Part shown: piece by piece, positions 1 to 14,081 of the stretch
Layout: each line of letters opens with the position of its first letter
Numbering within the stretch: the first letter of the stretch is position 1
Assembly: GCA_024114885.1 (NCBI GenBank)
Contig: CP099420.1
Location: forward strand, 1,054,001 to 1,118,000
Length of the DNA: 64,000 bases
Origin: Septoria linicola
Taxonomy: Eukaryota > Ascomycota > Dothideomycetes > Mycosphaerellales > Mycosphaerellaceae
Direction: 5' to 3'
Position numbers and translations under genes: made by a program
The notes under the pieces: generated by a model
Database searches by the model: none
Seen by the model: only the letters and a program-made list of their open reading frames with translations
Told to the model about the DNA's origin: nothing

Positions 1-94
1 TACTAGATTAAGTTTCTCTCCTTTACTAAGTCTCGGCCTTCTTAGCGTATCTTCTTTATATTATTACGCTTTACGCTCTACGCGTTAAGGTACT
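1..94 (-). repeat. End fragment of the unclassified element, inverted copy
   Basis: These bases are close to the reverse complement of about 16,440-16,532. The match stops abruptly at base 94, exactly where the left inverted repeat of the 16.2-19.9 kb element ends. The shared unit is therefore the inner element, not its flanking repeat. The rest of this copy lies left of the window. Differences are mainly C/T and G/A transitions, as expected from RIP. Confidence 0.6.
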
Positions 95-1179
95 TCGGCA
101 AAATCTTAGCTAAGAGGCGTTTAAAGAAGTTAAATATACTAATCTTTATTCTATCGTTTACTTCCTCGACTTACTTAAGTACTAAGTCGATACTCTTCTT
201 CTATTCTTATAGCGTTTCTAGCGATAGGATAGCTTCGGTAGCGTTATCAAGGTTTGTTATACTAGTAAGAGGTCCGCTTAAGGCCTAGAAACTAATAAGA
301 GAGCCTTCGCGATTAGTATAAGTAAGCGCTATACCTTATATAGAACTTAAAGAAGCTATTTTTCGTCTCTTCTTTAAAGAATCTTATCTAGGCAGTTCTT
401 ATATTAGACTTCGAATAGGTAAGGTAGAAGGTGAAAGCGCTAGTCTTAATAAGCGTTTAGGCGTTAAAGAACGCTAGAAAGGGGAAGTCTTATTCTTTAT
501 ATACGATAGAGAAAGAGAACGTCTTTAAATAGTCGTATTAATAGCTTAAAGTAATATAAAGCGCGTAACTAGTAATAAGTAACTTAAATAGCGAGGAGGG
601 TTAGGCGCGTAACCGGTTATAGAGTTTTCTATTATATTAGTTACCGCTTACGTATATAAATAGCTATATAGCGTTACTAGGTAGTAACGAAAGATAAGAA
701 TCGAACTTAATAGAAGCAAGGCTCTATAGTAACTAATTAATAGTTAATAAGGAAGAAGAGATCGTTTAGAGCGTAAAAGTAGTCTAATTATATACCTTAT
801 CGTAGTAGCGTAACTACTATTAGGATTAGGAGTCTATATATAGAGCTTAGTTACGTAAGGTTTTAGTTATCGTTTAAAAAGACAACTAAAAGTTCACTTT
901 ACCTTAACGCTTCTATAGCTGTCGTATACTACCGACGCTACTACTAACTACTATAGTATATACCTTACTATCGCTAATAAGGACTAAGACTTAGATACTA
1001 TCGTCGTTACCTCTACTAACTTAAAAGAGCCTTATTTTTCATATACCTAGTCGACTTACTAGATCGCGCTTTCTATATCGTAAGAGACCGCTAGCGCTAT
1101 AATTAATAGCTAGAAAGGAGCTATTAGAGCCGCTATCGCTAAAGATTCAAGCTTCTTCGCTTCTAGGTAGGCTAAAAAA
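95..1179. other. RIP-mutated repeat DNA, not classified
   Basis: AT-rich sequence with almost no CpA or TpG and stop codons in all frames. It lies between the inverted end fragment at 1-94 and the coiled-coil fossil that starts near 1,180. It may hold the 3' end or LTR of the Gypsy element, but I could not match it to the sequence beyond the gag end near 15,420. No gene is supported. Confidence 0.4.
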
Positions 1180-1950
1180 CCTTAAACTTTAAGAATTCTC
1201 TACTAGAAACTAATATTTTTAGTAATTCCTTTAGTTAGGCGAAAATTAGTAGTAGAAAGGCTCTTAGGACAGAAAATTATTATCTTACTTTACTAATTAG
1301 TAATAGAAAAAGGCTCTAGGAAGGTAGATTATAGTACTAATCTTAGAAATTACTAGTAGAAAAGAGCTTCGAGAGTATAGCTCTAGCTTAGATTCTAAGA
1401 CCTAGTAGTAGAAAGTAGCTCGGGATAGCTAACTTTTATAGCGATAGTAGGCTTAGGACTTAGAAAAAGGAGTAGGATAGTAGGTTAACTAGTAGATATA
1501 GAATCTATACTTAAAAGTTAAGCTTAAGAGAGTAACTAGCTATATAGATACTTATCTTAACTATAGAAAATAGCGTCGGGACAGTTAGGATTAGCTAGAT
1601 TCCTACTAATCTAATAAAAGAGGAGCTCGGGAAGCTTAGATTAGAGCTCGATAGTAGCTCTAGGAATAAAAGAAGTACTTAGAATAGCTAAGATTTAGCT
1701 AGATTTATACTAGTCTAGTAAATTATAAGCTTAGGAAGCTCTAATTAGAGCTTAATAGTAGCTTTAGGACTAAGAGAAGCGCTTAGGAAGGTTAGATTAG
1801 AGCTCGATAGTAGCTCTAGGAACAAAAGAAGCGTTTAGGATAGTATAGACTTAGGAATATTAGCCTTTTTATAGTAGAGGCTAGGCTTTAGTAGCTAGAT
1901 CTTAGCTTATACCTCTAATTAAGTATCGCCTATCGAATTTCTACTTCTTT
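1180..1950 (+). pseudogene. RIP-decayed coiled-coil coding frame
   Basis: One plus-strand frame stays open apart from many TAG and TAA codons. If these are read as former CAG/CAA (the RIP CpA to TpA change), the frame is rich in Gln, Arg, Lys, Leu and Glu, with two near-identical blocks at about 1,630-1,680 and 1,790-1,835. It looks like a coiled-coil protein. It is antisense to the adjacent Gypsy pol and may be an accessory frame of that element or part of another one. No family was recognised. Confidence 0.35.
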
Positions 1951-2149
1951 AGCTCTACCGGGCTAGCTTTAGCTTTTGATTTACTAAGTCTTCTACTTCT
2001 TCTTTAAGCTCCGTTAGTAGCTAGCGTATATAACTCTCTCTTTCTTCTTAAGTTATTATTAATAGCTTACTAATAAAGATCTATAGATACTTATACCTAG
2101 GTAGAAGGCCTAGTTCTATAACCTTCTCTATTAGTAGTAGTACTTCTTC

Positions 2150-5100
2150 TAGTTTAACCTAATCCGGAACTAGCTTTAGGTTTTCTTATAGAAAGATATA
2201 TTTCTTAAGATCTATCCTCTTATAGATATACTCCTATTTAGAACTATCTAGTTCCTTAAGCTTATATAATATATCTCTCTATAATACTTTAGATACTCTA
2301 AAAAGGCCTTCCTACCTAAACGTAAGCTTATAGGAGAAGCTAGTTTTTAACTTAAAGTAGTATACTAATACGAGATCTCCTTTCTTTAGTACTATAAGAT
2401 CCGTATAGCGATATTTATCGAAGTACGCTTTATTCTATTCTCGGAGACGCTATTAACGTAGTCGTCCTTCTTCTATAGTCGTTTCTATAGCTTCTAGAGC
2501 CTAAGCTCGAATCGTAAGAAGCTCTACTCTAGTCTTAACCTTACCCTAATCTATAATCTAGAAGGTATAGTATTCTAGCTCGATTAGTAGTACTACGTCA
2601 CGCCTAATTATTATCTCTAATAGTATTAGGCTAGTAGTAGAGACTATTATCGTTCTCTCTACCTATAGTACTACTAGAATATAGTTACGAATCGTATAAA
2701 GGCCGCCGTTAGAGAGCTTTAAGTAAGCGTCTAATATTGTCTTATAGCCGACTTTAACGATAGTATTAGACTAAGGGTAGTATAGCGAAATATTAATACG
2801 TTTAATACTATACGATAGTAGTAGCTTCTCTACGTTACTAAGGTTAGTCTTATAGTTGTCGAGGATAACTTCTATAGCGGTACCCTACTAGTAAAAGATC
2901 TCTTTCTAGATAAACCTTACTATCTATACTAAGGAGATACTCTTTACTAGGTACTAGAATATACGTGCTTCTAGCTAGCGCGATAGAGACTTACGTATAA
3001 CTATTAACGAATAGTTCTTCGAGATATACAAGCCGTCGATATACTACCTCTAGCCGACTATAACTTAGAGCGGGATCTATAGTTCTCTAGATACCTATCT
3101 CTTATACTAAAGACTATAAATAGTATATTACTAGATAGCGAGCGAGATTTAAGACTAAACCCTATCCTACTACTATCGCTTACGGATAAGATTATACGTC
3201 TATTTAGCGCTACGATAACCGTTCTTATAATAGTATACCTTAATAATACGAGCTCGTACTTTAGGTTTATCGATAACTCGCTATAGAGGTCTAGCTACTC
3301 GCTCTTAGCGCTAGAGCTAGTTATTCTTAATATAAAATAGCCGACACTTCTTCCTTAACCGCTTATACTCGTTATTAGAAACTCTCTTAGGTCTTTATAT
3401 CTATATAAGCACGAAAGCGATATTTATTAACTCCTAAGAGTAGATCTTATTAATTATAGGTAGTTCGCTCTAAATCACCTATATAGAGAAAGCGTTAACG
3501 TAAAAGATATCGAAGAATTACTTATTAATTATTAGATCTACGTCTTCTTTCTATTCTATAGCCTCTATATCTTTAGGCGTAGTAGGCTTCCTCGATAACG
3601 AATCCGGAGCTATATACTTCTTACTAGGAATATATATAACGTTAAAGTCGAAGAGGTAGATCTATACTAGCTAGCGCGTTATTACTATATTCGGCAAATT
3701 AGAGGTAGCCTTATTAAGCTAGTAAACGAGGGTATTTATATTAATCTCTAGTTAGAAGTATACTCCGAATAGCTATAGTTTTAGCTTCTTTAATACCTTT
3801 AGTATACTAAGGTATTTACGCTTTCTAGTATTATACTTGACCTCTACTAGGTTAAATAGGCCGGACTTATATCAGACTAGATAGCGGAGAAGTAGCTCGT
3901 CTCGATTATATTAGGAAAGCGTATATCCTTAACCTTTACTACTCGAATCCACGCCTACGATAATAAGTCCTACTTTTTCTCTATAGTTAAGAGTAACTAG
4001 AGCTAGGGCTGAAACTAGTACCTTTAAGACGACGTCTTTAGCTAGTTAGTATTCGGTAGTCTATTAAAACTTAGTATCCTTCTATAAGAGTTTAAATAGT
4101 AGAGTAAGGATAATCGTAAAACCTTTAACCTAGACGTAGTAGTACGTAACTACGCCGAGGAAGATTCGAACCTCCTTCTAATTCTCTAGAGTCGGCTATT
4201 TCTTAATCTTCGCTACTCTTACGAAGTCTAGATAGCGACTATTAATACTAGTAAGGTAACCGACGATTACTAACTATTCGTAATAAAGCTATAGCTTATT
4301 AAAAGCTATAGTTATATTAGCTCGTTCTATATTATAGAGAACGTCGTCTATAGCTATAATATATTTAATAACGTAATAGCGGAGGCTAGGTTTAACCTCT
4401 TTACTATCGTACTTCGTCTTAGGCTCTTTAATACTAATATTATTAAGGAACGGCCGTGCCTTATACGAGATATACTCTATAAGTACTTGATTAATAATAC
4501 GAACGAACTAGGTAATAGAATTCGTAGCTCCTTATAGTAACGTTATCTACCGTAATAGTCCTAGTAGTAAGTCGAAGCCTATAAGGTCTCTATATAATTT
4601 ATCGAGTAGGATTTAGTTATATCTAGAGAAGATATTAACTAACGAGGCTAGCGCGTAACTAGTAAAGTCCTTAGAGAAACCTTTAGCGTTAGGTAGTAAG
4701 TTCGAATCTCTTATAGTAACTTAATTAAACTTCTAAGCTACGTTAATTAACCGATACTTCTTAAGCTTACCTACCTCTATCTTCTTACTAATAAGAAAGT
4801 ATAGGTTTCGATAAGCACCGTAGTATAGCTTAAGAGTTCTAGCTTAGATTCGTTATCTTAGTATATCTTCTACGACGTGCTATAGAGATAGGTTTAGCTT
4901 AAAACCTAGATACTACTATAGCTCGTAAGGAACTGTCTAAATCTTCTATAGCGGAGTAATATTAGGATTAATTCAGCCTAAATACGTAAAGTTCTACGTA
5001 AAGGTAGCTTCTCGATTCCTTAGTATATAGTATAATAAATCTAGCTCCTTTAGTAGTAGTTCTATACTAGGTTTGAACTTTATAAGCTATTCGGGCGTAA

Positions 5101-8061
5101 GCTATAATCTAGGCTCGATCGTCGAGAACCTCTTAGTTAAGTACTTACTATTATAAGGTCTAGTACTAGGTAGTATAGCTGCTTCCTTCTTAATATAAGT
5201 CCGTCGCTAGTCCTTTAACCCGCTAGGGTTTAAGCCGTTAGTTATAGTAATATCGGCATTTACTAGTTTAATCTTATTAGTAACTCGCTTATAAAGAGTA
5301 TAGGCGCTAATATAATTATCTAGCTTCCGCTACCCTGTAGCTTCTTTATTATAAGCTCTCTCTACTACTATATTAATAGCGGCCGAGATAACGTACGTCT
5401 CTTCGCTAAGCTCGTCGTCTACTTTATCGGAAATAACCTTATTATAGAGTCTAGGTTCTTAGATAGCTAGCTCCGCCTCTCTAAGCTTCGTATAGGTAAT
5501 TATTAAGTATTCGCCTCTATAATTCGAACCCTAGCTCGATTAAGATACTAGTATAGTATCTTTAAAACTATACCTAATACCCTAGTATAAGTCTCGCTCG
5601 CTAGCGTAAGCTAGCTTAGCTTCGCTAGTAGCTAGTAAAAGCTTCTTAAGTCGACTATTTTAGCTAAATTTAGCGATATTACCTTCGATAGCCGCTACTA
5701 CGAGATAGTTATACTATGTTTGAGTCTAGCTATAATTAACCCGTCTTAATAGCTCGAGCTATTACTATAGAGAGGTACTTTGTCTAATTAAGTCTACTAT
5801 AAAATAGTCTCCGAAGTAGATTACCTTTATATATAATAACTACTACGTAAGATAGTTAAAGACTTGATTCTCTAGGAGTTTAGAGCTGTTAGTAACCGTA
5901 AACGAATACTAGTACTAATCGCTTATCTATCTATACTACTAGTATAGTTTAAAGTATAGTATAGGAGGTATAACGTAATTATCGTTTAAAAAGGTAACTA
6001 TAGAACGTTCTACTAGCTAACCCTCCTAAGTAGAGTTTTTACCTCTAACTACTAAACCTTATATAGAAAGGGTAGTAGAAGCTTGAAAAGCTTATAATCC
6101 CTCTCTCTACTTCTCGCTATTATAAGATCTAGAGTCCTTAACAGTATACCCTATATTCTTTAGCTAATAATTACTAAAAGTTAGAGTTCGGACACTAACT
6201 TCTATTAAATCTCGACGCGATACCTATATTAGAGCCTCTACTAAACTTATACTATCGACTAGAGCTAGTTCCTCGGTACTCTAGCTTTTCCTAGGACCTA
6301 TTCTATAGTTCGTATATTACTACGGCTATTAAAGCTGGTAAATATAATAATATAGCCGTCTAGAGTACTAATTAAGCTCTCCTACGAGCTATTATCGTAG
6401 TTCTTAAAGGCTAGGCGTATACGTCGTACCTACGGTCGGCTAAGTAAGATCGGGCCGTTTACTAGTAAGACTAGAAATAGTATAGTAACTCTAACGCTAA
6501 AGGTATCGATTAATACCTCTAGGTAGTACCTAACGAAAGTAACCTTGCCTCTAACTCCTTCTATAGTAATATTACTAAGAGAGGTTATACTGACTTAAAG
6601 CTTTCGAATATATTCGATCGGTATAATTATTAACTTAGCTCTCTCGTCGATTAAAGACTTATAAGCTATTATTCGAGGTCTGTACTTTATAGGCACGTAG
6701 ATACTTAGAATAATCTAATAGATATTATTAAATAATAGAAGGATATTATCTGTTCGCTTATAAAGCTCGGAAGCGGGCCTAGGTTTTACTATATTAATTA
6801 CTATAGTAGTAGCCTAGAAGACCTTAATATTAGTCGCTAAAATAGCTTTTATTAGCTCCTCCTCTACCTACTCCTCGCTAAAGGCTTTAGATAGTAAGGA
6901 ATATACGCTAATCTTAGCTCTACTACCTCTATTCGTACGCTTCTTTATACGGAGCTTATTAAGCTTCTTACGTAGATCTGTATTATTCGGAACACGACCC
7001 TATAAAGAATACGACGCCCGCTCGCTATAGAGAATAATCTCTACTAAGCTTAACTAGACCTTAGATTCGAGTATTTTATCTATCTAGAAGACGTTAGCGT
7101 TATTATTAGCGTACGTAGCTCGAAGGTAGTTATCTATACGCTTGGTCTTTAGAGGCTCCTTTACCTTCTTACGCTTCTAAGTATACGTAGGAGCGACTAG
7201 AACTAGTAGACTATTTAGATAGTCGTATATCTACTTATCCTCGATCTTATCGTTATTATATCTCTAAGTTTAAGAATCCTCTAACTCTCCTTTATTCGTA
7301 AGGTAAGGAGCTAGCTAGTTTTTATCTTTAACCTCTTTAATATAAGAGTAATAGTAAGCGTAGGTTCTTATAGCTATAGCCTAGGTCGTAATTCGCTTCT
7401 ATACTCCTATTAGCTATTTTCCGACTAGACGAGAAGGATTTAGGTTCCGCTTTATCTTTACGCTATCTCTAGCTACGTAGGTACCGATTAGATCGTCCTA
7501 ATCTTCCTAGGTAATAGAAGTAACTTAGCCGATATTAATAGGATCGTCGATACTAGCTACCTTGTTCGCTATCCTCTACTAGCTCGCTCGTAGCGTTAAT
7601 AAACGATCTATATTTTTAAGATTAATCTTCCTATAGCGCTACTCTAATACTCCTATTAATACGAATAGCTTTAATAGTTCCTTATCCTAGTAGTACTATA
7701 TCTTTTCCGTACCTAGGCGAGGCGTTCCGTAGTATATAATACTAGTCTTTAGATCTCTATATATTAAGCTCTTAGTCTCGAACTACTATAGGTACTCGTA
7801 GTTTGTAGCTATATAGCCTTCGAGCCTATATATCTAATAACCTAAAATCTTTAGAGCGATTACTATATAGGCCTTAATTATTAACTCGTTATCTATCGTA
7901 GCTAAGTTAATCGAAATCTCCTAGCTATAAGTAGGCCTTAGAATATATAGATAGTTATGATCGTAAGACTTCGCCTACTATCCTATCGATAGGCGTAGTA
8001 GCTATAGGCCTCCTTCTTCGAGTCGACGAATCGTAGCGATTATAAGGTCTTATATACTAGC
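2150..8061 (-). mobile_element. Gypsy-type LTR retrotransposon, pol region (RIP-decayed)
   Basis: Read on the minus strand, one element gives the Ty3/Gypsy order. An aspartic protease-like stretch lies at about 6,680-6,390, with a degraded active-site block and a C-terminal GRPW-like motif. RT follows at about 4,700-4,300, with GATNS, FVR and a conserved RY..K.I block near 4,385-4,340. The integrase core is at about 2,990-2,590, with an SxxYP-S-N pattern, GYKTI and later LIELE. A C-terminal GDLVLVY domain lies near 2,400-2,170. TAG/TAA stops replace Gln codons throughout and CpA/TpG is nearly absent, so the copy is dead. Its gag lies at 15,420-14,364, separated by copia copy A. LTRs were not identified. 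Confidence 0.75.
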
Positions 8062-8338
8062 TGTTAAGAATATATCCCAGATAGTTAGTCTAGATATAGA
8101 CTTCTAAGTATGGTTCTAGATGCCTAAGGCATCTACCTAAGGCTTAGTAAGAGGTATATCTTGCTTCTCTCTCTTCTCTTCTTAGATAACTAACAAAATC
8201 AACTTTGTATTTAGTTCCTAGTATATTACTACTACACTATATATATAAGTCAGTTCAAGATTAATCCTCTATTCTTCTTTACTACGCTATACCCTCCTTG
8301 ACATTATGTGGCATATAACACGCCCTCTACTTTTAACA
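8062..8338 (+). repeat. 5' LTR of copia copy A
   Basis: Runs from TGTTAAGAAT to TTTTAACA, 277 bases, with TG..CA ends. It differs from the 3' LTR at 14,082-14,358 only by C/T and G/A transitions at the sites I compared. Confidence 0.9.
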
Positions 8339-8353
8339 GGTTATAAGCCCGGG
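8339..8353 (+). promoter_or_regulatory. Putative primer binding site, half-tRNA type
   Basis: The 15 bases immediately after the 5' LTR (GGTTATAAGCCCGGG) resemble the complement of the anticodon stem-loop of initiator tRNA-Met, with one G to A change of RIP type, rather than a tRNA 3' end. Copia of Drosophila and Ty5 prime from this internal site with a cleaved half tRNA. The same block follows the 5' LTR of copy B (20,410-20,424). The match rests on recalled tRNA sequence. Confidence 0.5.
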
Positions 8354-11300
8354 TTTGTGCACTGAATAGGAGTAACCTATGTTAGTACAGGTTACTTATA
8401 TCCCTTATAGTTTATAGAAAACATTTAGGGCCTAGAAGTTTCCCTAACTATATTACTAACGAAGCTAGTTTGTACCTAGTAGTATATAAGTTAGTAAAGA
8501 TCTCTATAAGACAGTAGTATGTTTCTACTTTATTAATACCTACCTAGTTCTCTACTATTGCACCTAGTATTACTAGAGTCAGAAGAGGCCACTTAGCCTT
8601 CCTACTACCTAGTAACAGAAACTCTGCTAAGAGAGAAAGATCTGAGTCTTAGTAATTTCCTAAATACGAGGAATCCCTGTCCCCTAGAGCTGGTCTCCCT
8701 ACTATAAGAAATTACTCTTCTCTAGAATCCTTAGCTAGTCTAAAGCATTCTACTAATTATTTATTCTATTTACCTATTTCTATAATAGACTAAGAGGACA
8801 AGAAGAGCCAAAGGATTCCAATCCTAGACAGAACCAACTAGAAGAGATAGTTTAAGCTATAGACAGACAAGCTAGAAGGAAAGGACTAGTTCTAGGCAAT
8901 TAGCTAACTAATTGTTAGAGGGAACCCATATATAGTTCAGTAGGACACTAGTCTTCAGATACATGTCACTTAGAATCAACACTTCTTAAAAGACAATATA
9001 GTATGCAGGTTCAGTATCAGATATAGTATTAGTAAAGATAATGAGATAGAGCTAGAGATATAGTATGTCACTACACTAGTAGCTAAGATGTAGGTGATTC
9101 TCTAGAACAAGTATAACAGAGTCCTAAAGTCCTATACTATAGGTCTGATTGAGCAGTTTGTTATATTCAGGATATTACCTAATAAGATAATCAGGGAAGC
9201 ATAGAGACACCTTGGAGGCCTAGGTAAGAGGATTGCTAAGATTGATCCTTAGGAAGCCTACTACTAGAGCTAAGAGAAAAGGCTGAAATATCTCCTATAG
9301 TCCCTACCTACATTATACTAAGCAGCTAAGGATACTATTATAACCTAACTATCCTTAGATATAGATACTATTCTCCTTCTACTTAAGTCCTAAGAGGCAA
9401 GAGATAATCTAGACAAGATAGACACAGGTCTAGCTATATTCTATTCTAGGCAGCCCTACTAAGGAAAGTCCCTACTAATATACTAGCTCTATAAGAAAGG
9501 GAAGCACTAGTTAAAGGATTGTCCTAACCTCTCTACTACTAAGAAACTGTCCTAGTAGAGAAATAGTACTAAGAACTAGAAGGACCCTTAGGGATTATTC
9601 CTTAGAGGGAGGGTTAGAAGATCCCCTTTACTAAGGAATACTAGACATATTAAGAAAGCTATCTATAAGTCATTATCATATAATAAGCTGAAGAAGGTTG
9701 TCTAGAAAATAGGTAAGTAGCTTTAGAGGATAGAAAAGTCTAGAAAGCTTCTAAAGAAAGGATTTTCAGCCTAGGAGTCTAGTTCTAGTTCTGATTCTAG
9801 AACTCACTCTAGTTCTAGAAGTAATAATAATTCCTTATTAGAAGATAATAACTAAGATAAGTTGGCCTATTCTATAATTGAGGCTAAAGGCAAGTTGTTA
9901 CCCTAAGAATAGCTCTTAGATTCCTATACCTCATCCTATATAACTAACTAACTATCCTTCTTTAGATTAGTAAAGCTACTAAGGAAGAAAGTGTAGATTA
10001 AGGTAGGAGGAGGATACCTCTATATAACCTACTCTAGACTAGTATAGATAAAGAGAATCTTAGGAGGAGAAGTTCTACTTAATAGGGTACTATTTGTTCC
10101 TAATCTTAGAGTAAATCTTATATTATAGGATTAGTTTAGTAAGCAATTTAGAGTCTAGAAGCCTAATTTCACTCTCACCTCCCTAGATAGCTAAACAGTT
10201 ATAAAGACCAAGCTGGTTAGAGGTGTTCTATTTGTTAGTAAGATATTACCTCTCCTATAGGAAAAGTTATATTACTTACTATATAATCCTATAGAGGTTA
10301 ATAATGCCTATGCTGCCCTATTAGAGAAGGATCTAAAACAGTAGGAGCTATAGTATAGAAGATTTATATACTTTGGAAGAGGGTTACTCTTAAACCTTTA
10401 TAAAGTTACTAACCTAAAGGAAAGAATTCTAATCCCTAACTAGGAAGAGTATAAGTATAGGATCTATATAATAGGCAAGATAAAGAAACACCTAGGCAAG
10501 TCTATTAAGAGAAGACCTGAAAGACTAGCCCTTGTGTTAGTAGATATCTATAGACTATTACTATTATTAGTAAAAGGTTTCATATAGTAGCTTAAGATTG
10601 TTAATAACTTCTTAAGAAAGAAATAGGCATTTCTACTTAAGGCTAGATTAGATATACTAACTGCTCTTCAGAACTAGAGGATTAAGGTAGAAAGGCAGTT
10701 AGTAGCACTCCTTAAGTCTATAAGGGCTGACAATGCTAGAGAGATTACTACTTTGATTAAATAGTAGGAGAAGGACTTTAGAATCACCCTTAAGCTAACT
10801 AAGGCCTACAATTCACTCTAGAATAGAGTAGTTAAGAGGTCTATCCAAATATTAGAGGCCTCTATCAGAGCAATACTTGAAGAAAGTAAGATACCTATTA
10901 AGTTTTGGCTAGAAGCCCTTAAAGTATAGGTATATATAAGGAACAAGCTTCTAAATAGACCTAATGTTAAGGGATTCAAGCTCTTACCTAATAAAGCTTT
11001 TAATAGGATCAAACTAATAGTCTCCTACCTCAAGGTATAGGGATATAGAGCTATAGTATATATAGATATAAGAGTATAGCCTTAGTAGGCAAGGAGTAAC
11101 AAACTAATAAACAGAGGAAAGGATACTATATTTATTAGATACTATAACAATATAGTAAAGGTATAGAAGTTCTAGGAGCTAGACATAAAGGCTATCAAGT
11201 AGTATACTAATACAATCTTCTTTGAAGATAAGCTAGGTAGAGAATTAGACTTGAATATTAAGATCAAGAATCTCCCTAGTTCAGCTCTAGAAAGAAGACC

Positions 11301-14081
11301 TATTAGAAGGCTAAGAACTATTAGCTAGCCTACTCTACAAGCTAGTAGGAGTACCTTAGGTGCTCCTAGTCTAGGCTAGTAGAAGCCTCCTCCCCCTTAG
11401 CTATTAGTATAGGTTTAGGAAGGAAAGAAACTCTTTATATAACTTCTACCTCTACTAGAAGATGTAGGAGAGTATAGAAAATTCCTAGACTAAGAGAAAG
11501 TTAAGAAAGAATCTAAGAATTCTACCTAAGAAACTATAGAGGTGGATTAGGAGTAGATAGCCCTAAGGCAAACTCTTAGAAAGAGGAAAGCATCCTAAGA
11601 ACTTAATAGATTTAACTAGAAGCTAAAGCTAATTAGGCTTAAGCTAGATTAGAATAGTTAGCTAGACAAGGAAATGCTCCTAGAGTATTAGGCTTTCTTC
11701 TTAGCTATAAGCTCTATTAACCTAGGTATCCTATAGGACCTAGAATTCTTAGAGGAAGTTAAAGAGATTATATTCTTAGCTACTAAAGAAGTAGGAATAC
11801 ATAAATAGGAGGTTCTAATCCTAAGGAACTATAAGGAAGTAGTAAGTAATCCTAAGTAGGGTTATCTCTAGTAAGAAGCTATTTAGAAGGAGCTAGATAC
11901 ACTTATAAGTAACAACACCTAGACTATAGTAGTCCTACTAAAAGGAGCTAACCTAGTTACCTCAAGATAGGTCTTTAATATTAAGAGAAAGCTTAGTAGA
12001 GCTATTAAAAAGTTCAAGGCAAGACTAGTTACAAGAAAGTTCTCCTAAAAGTATAGAGTAGACTATATAGAAACTTTTGCCCTTATAGTCAGGTAGGATA
12101 CTCTAAGAGGATTTATAGCTATAGTCTATAAGAAGGACCTAGTTCTGTACTAAGTAGATATAAACAATGTATTTATAGAGAGTACCCTATATAAGGACAT
12201 CTATATAATCCCACTACTAGGTGTTAACCTACTAACTAGTATAGTCTTATAAGTTCTAAGGAGTCTCTATAGGCTAAAGCAAGCTGTAAGAGACTAGAAT
12301 CAGCTATATATATTAAAGCTGAAAGGAATAGGATTTAGACAATTAGAAGTGGACCTATGTCTTCTAATCTATAAGAAAAGGAAAGACCTAATAATCCTAA
12401 TCCATGTTAATAACATACCTATTACTATAGAGAGACTAGAAGATGTCCTCTAGTTTAAAGACTAACTTAGTAAGGTCTTTAAGATCAAAGATCTTAGAGA
12501 ACTAGACAAGATTCTTAGAATGAGACTAACAAGAAACAGACAGCAAGGCTAGCTAAAACTTAACTAGAAGTACTATATCTAAGAGAACCTAGCTAAGATA
12601 GGAATAGGTCAAGAGACTATATTACTAACTCTTTTACTAATAGACAGCTATAAAAGTCTAAAGCCTACTAGACTAAATAATGAAAGGTATAACAAATAGG
12701 AGTACTAATCTATTATTAGAACATAGATATAGCTTGTAACTGTTACAAGACTAGATATTTCATTTGCCCTTAGAAGATTGAGCTCCTATATTAGTAATCT
12801 AATAGTAGGACATATAAAGGCTCTAAAGAAGCTAACTAGATACCTGAGATCAAACCTAGACCTTAGTCTAAGATACTTAAGGAATAGTTAAGGCTGCCTT
12901 ACTAGATATGTAGACTCTAACTATGCAATAGACAAGACTAATAGAGTCTTAATCCTTAGATATATCTTCTTCCTTTATAGTATATTAATCTCCTAGATAA
13001 GTAAGAAGTAGAAATCTGTAGCTATATCTATAATAGAAGCTGAATACATAGCTATAGGAGCATGTATAAAACAGTTATAGTTCCTTAGTGCTCTTTTGAG
13101 AGAGCTTGGATGCCTAGAGTTAGTAGGAGAATGTTCTTACTAACTAAGGATCCTTAGTAACTAGGAAACTATTACTAGAATTAGGCTAATTTAGCTAAAA
13201 GGTAATAACTAAGCTGCCCTTACTCTAGTTAAGGACTTACATGTTTATAACAAGTCTAAACATATTAATATCTTATATAATGCTATAAGAAAGCTCTAGT
13301 AGAATAGACTTATCTCTATAGAATATATAAATATAAAAGAGATAGTAGTAGATAGTCTTACTAAGCTAAAGAATAGACTATAGTTTCAGGAGTTTATAAG
13401 GCAGCTCTGCCTTATATAAGAGATATATAAAAGATAACTCCAAGCCTTAGAGCTAAACTAAGAGGAGTCTAAAAGAAAGATTTTAGTTACTTGACTCCTC
13501 CTTAGTTAGACTTTATAAAGTCCTAAATGCCCTTACTAATGTTAGACCTATTACTAACTACAATATCACTATATAGCACCTAGCTGAACTAGACACCCCC
13601 TAAGGCTAAGTACTAGTTAATGTTAAAGACCTCCTCTATAGTAGCTATTATCTCCTCTACTAGTATATAGTTACTCTACTCCCTAGCTTAATATAAGATC
13701 CCTATAGCTAAGAATAGTGTACCCTAAAGACTATTAAGGAACTAAGAAGCTATATAGAATGTGACTAAGTAAGGGACTAGGCTATAAGGAATCTAGGGAG
13801 CTATTAGAATTAGCTATAAGAAAGGATAGGGGCAACTTACTAGATAGTCTATGTCCTAAACAATCTACTCCTATATAAGAGAGGAGGAAGATCTTATAGA
13901 AGGCATTTCTTTTACCTTTTTATAGGAGATAGTAGTATAGAAAGTTTATTAGATTAATAGTTAGTACTGTCTAGTTATTAGTCTGAAAAGTAAGTACTTG
14001 ATGACTAATCAAGATTAGGACTAGCATTTAAGTACTATAGATGATCTATTAAAAGATCTGACTATATAGCATGAGTAGGAG

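Noticed and set aside
10818..11012. 64-codon minus-strand frame in copia copy A
   Set aside because: It lies opposite the integrase region of the element, and the plus strand has clear copia content; a chance antisense frame.
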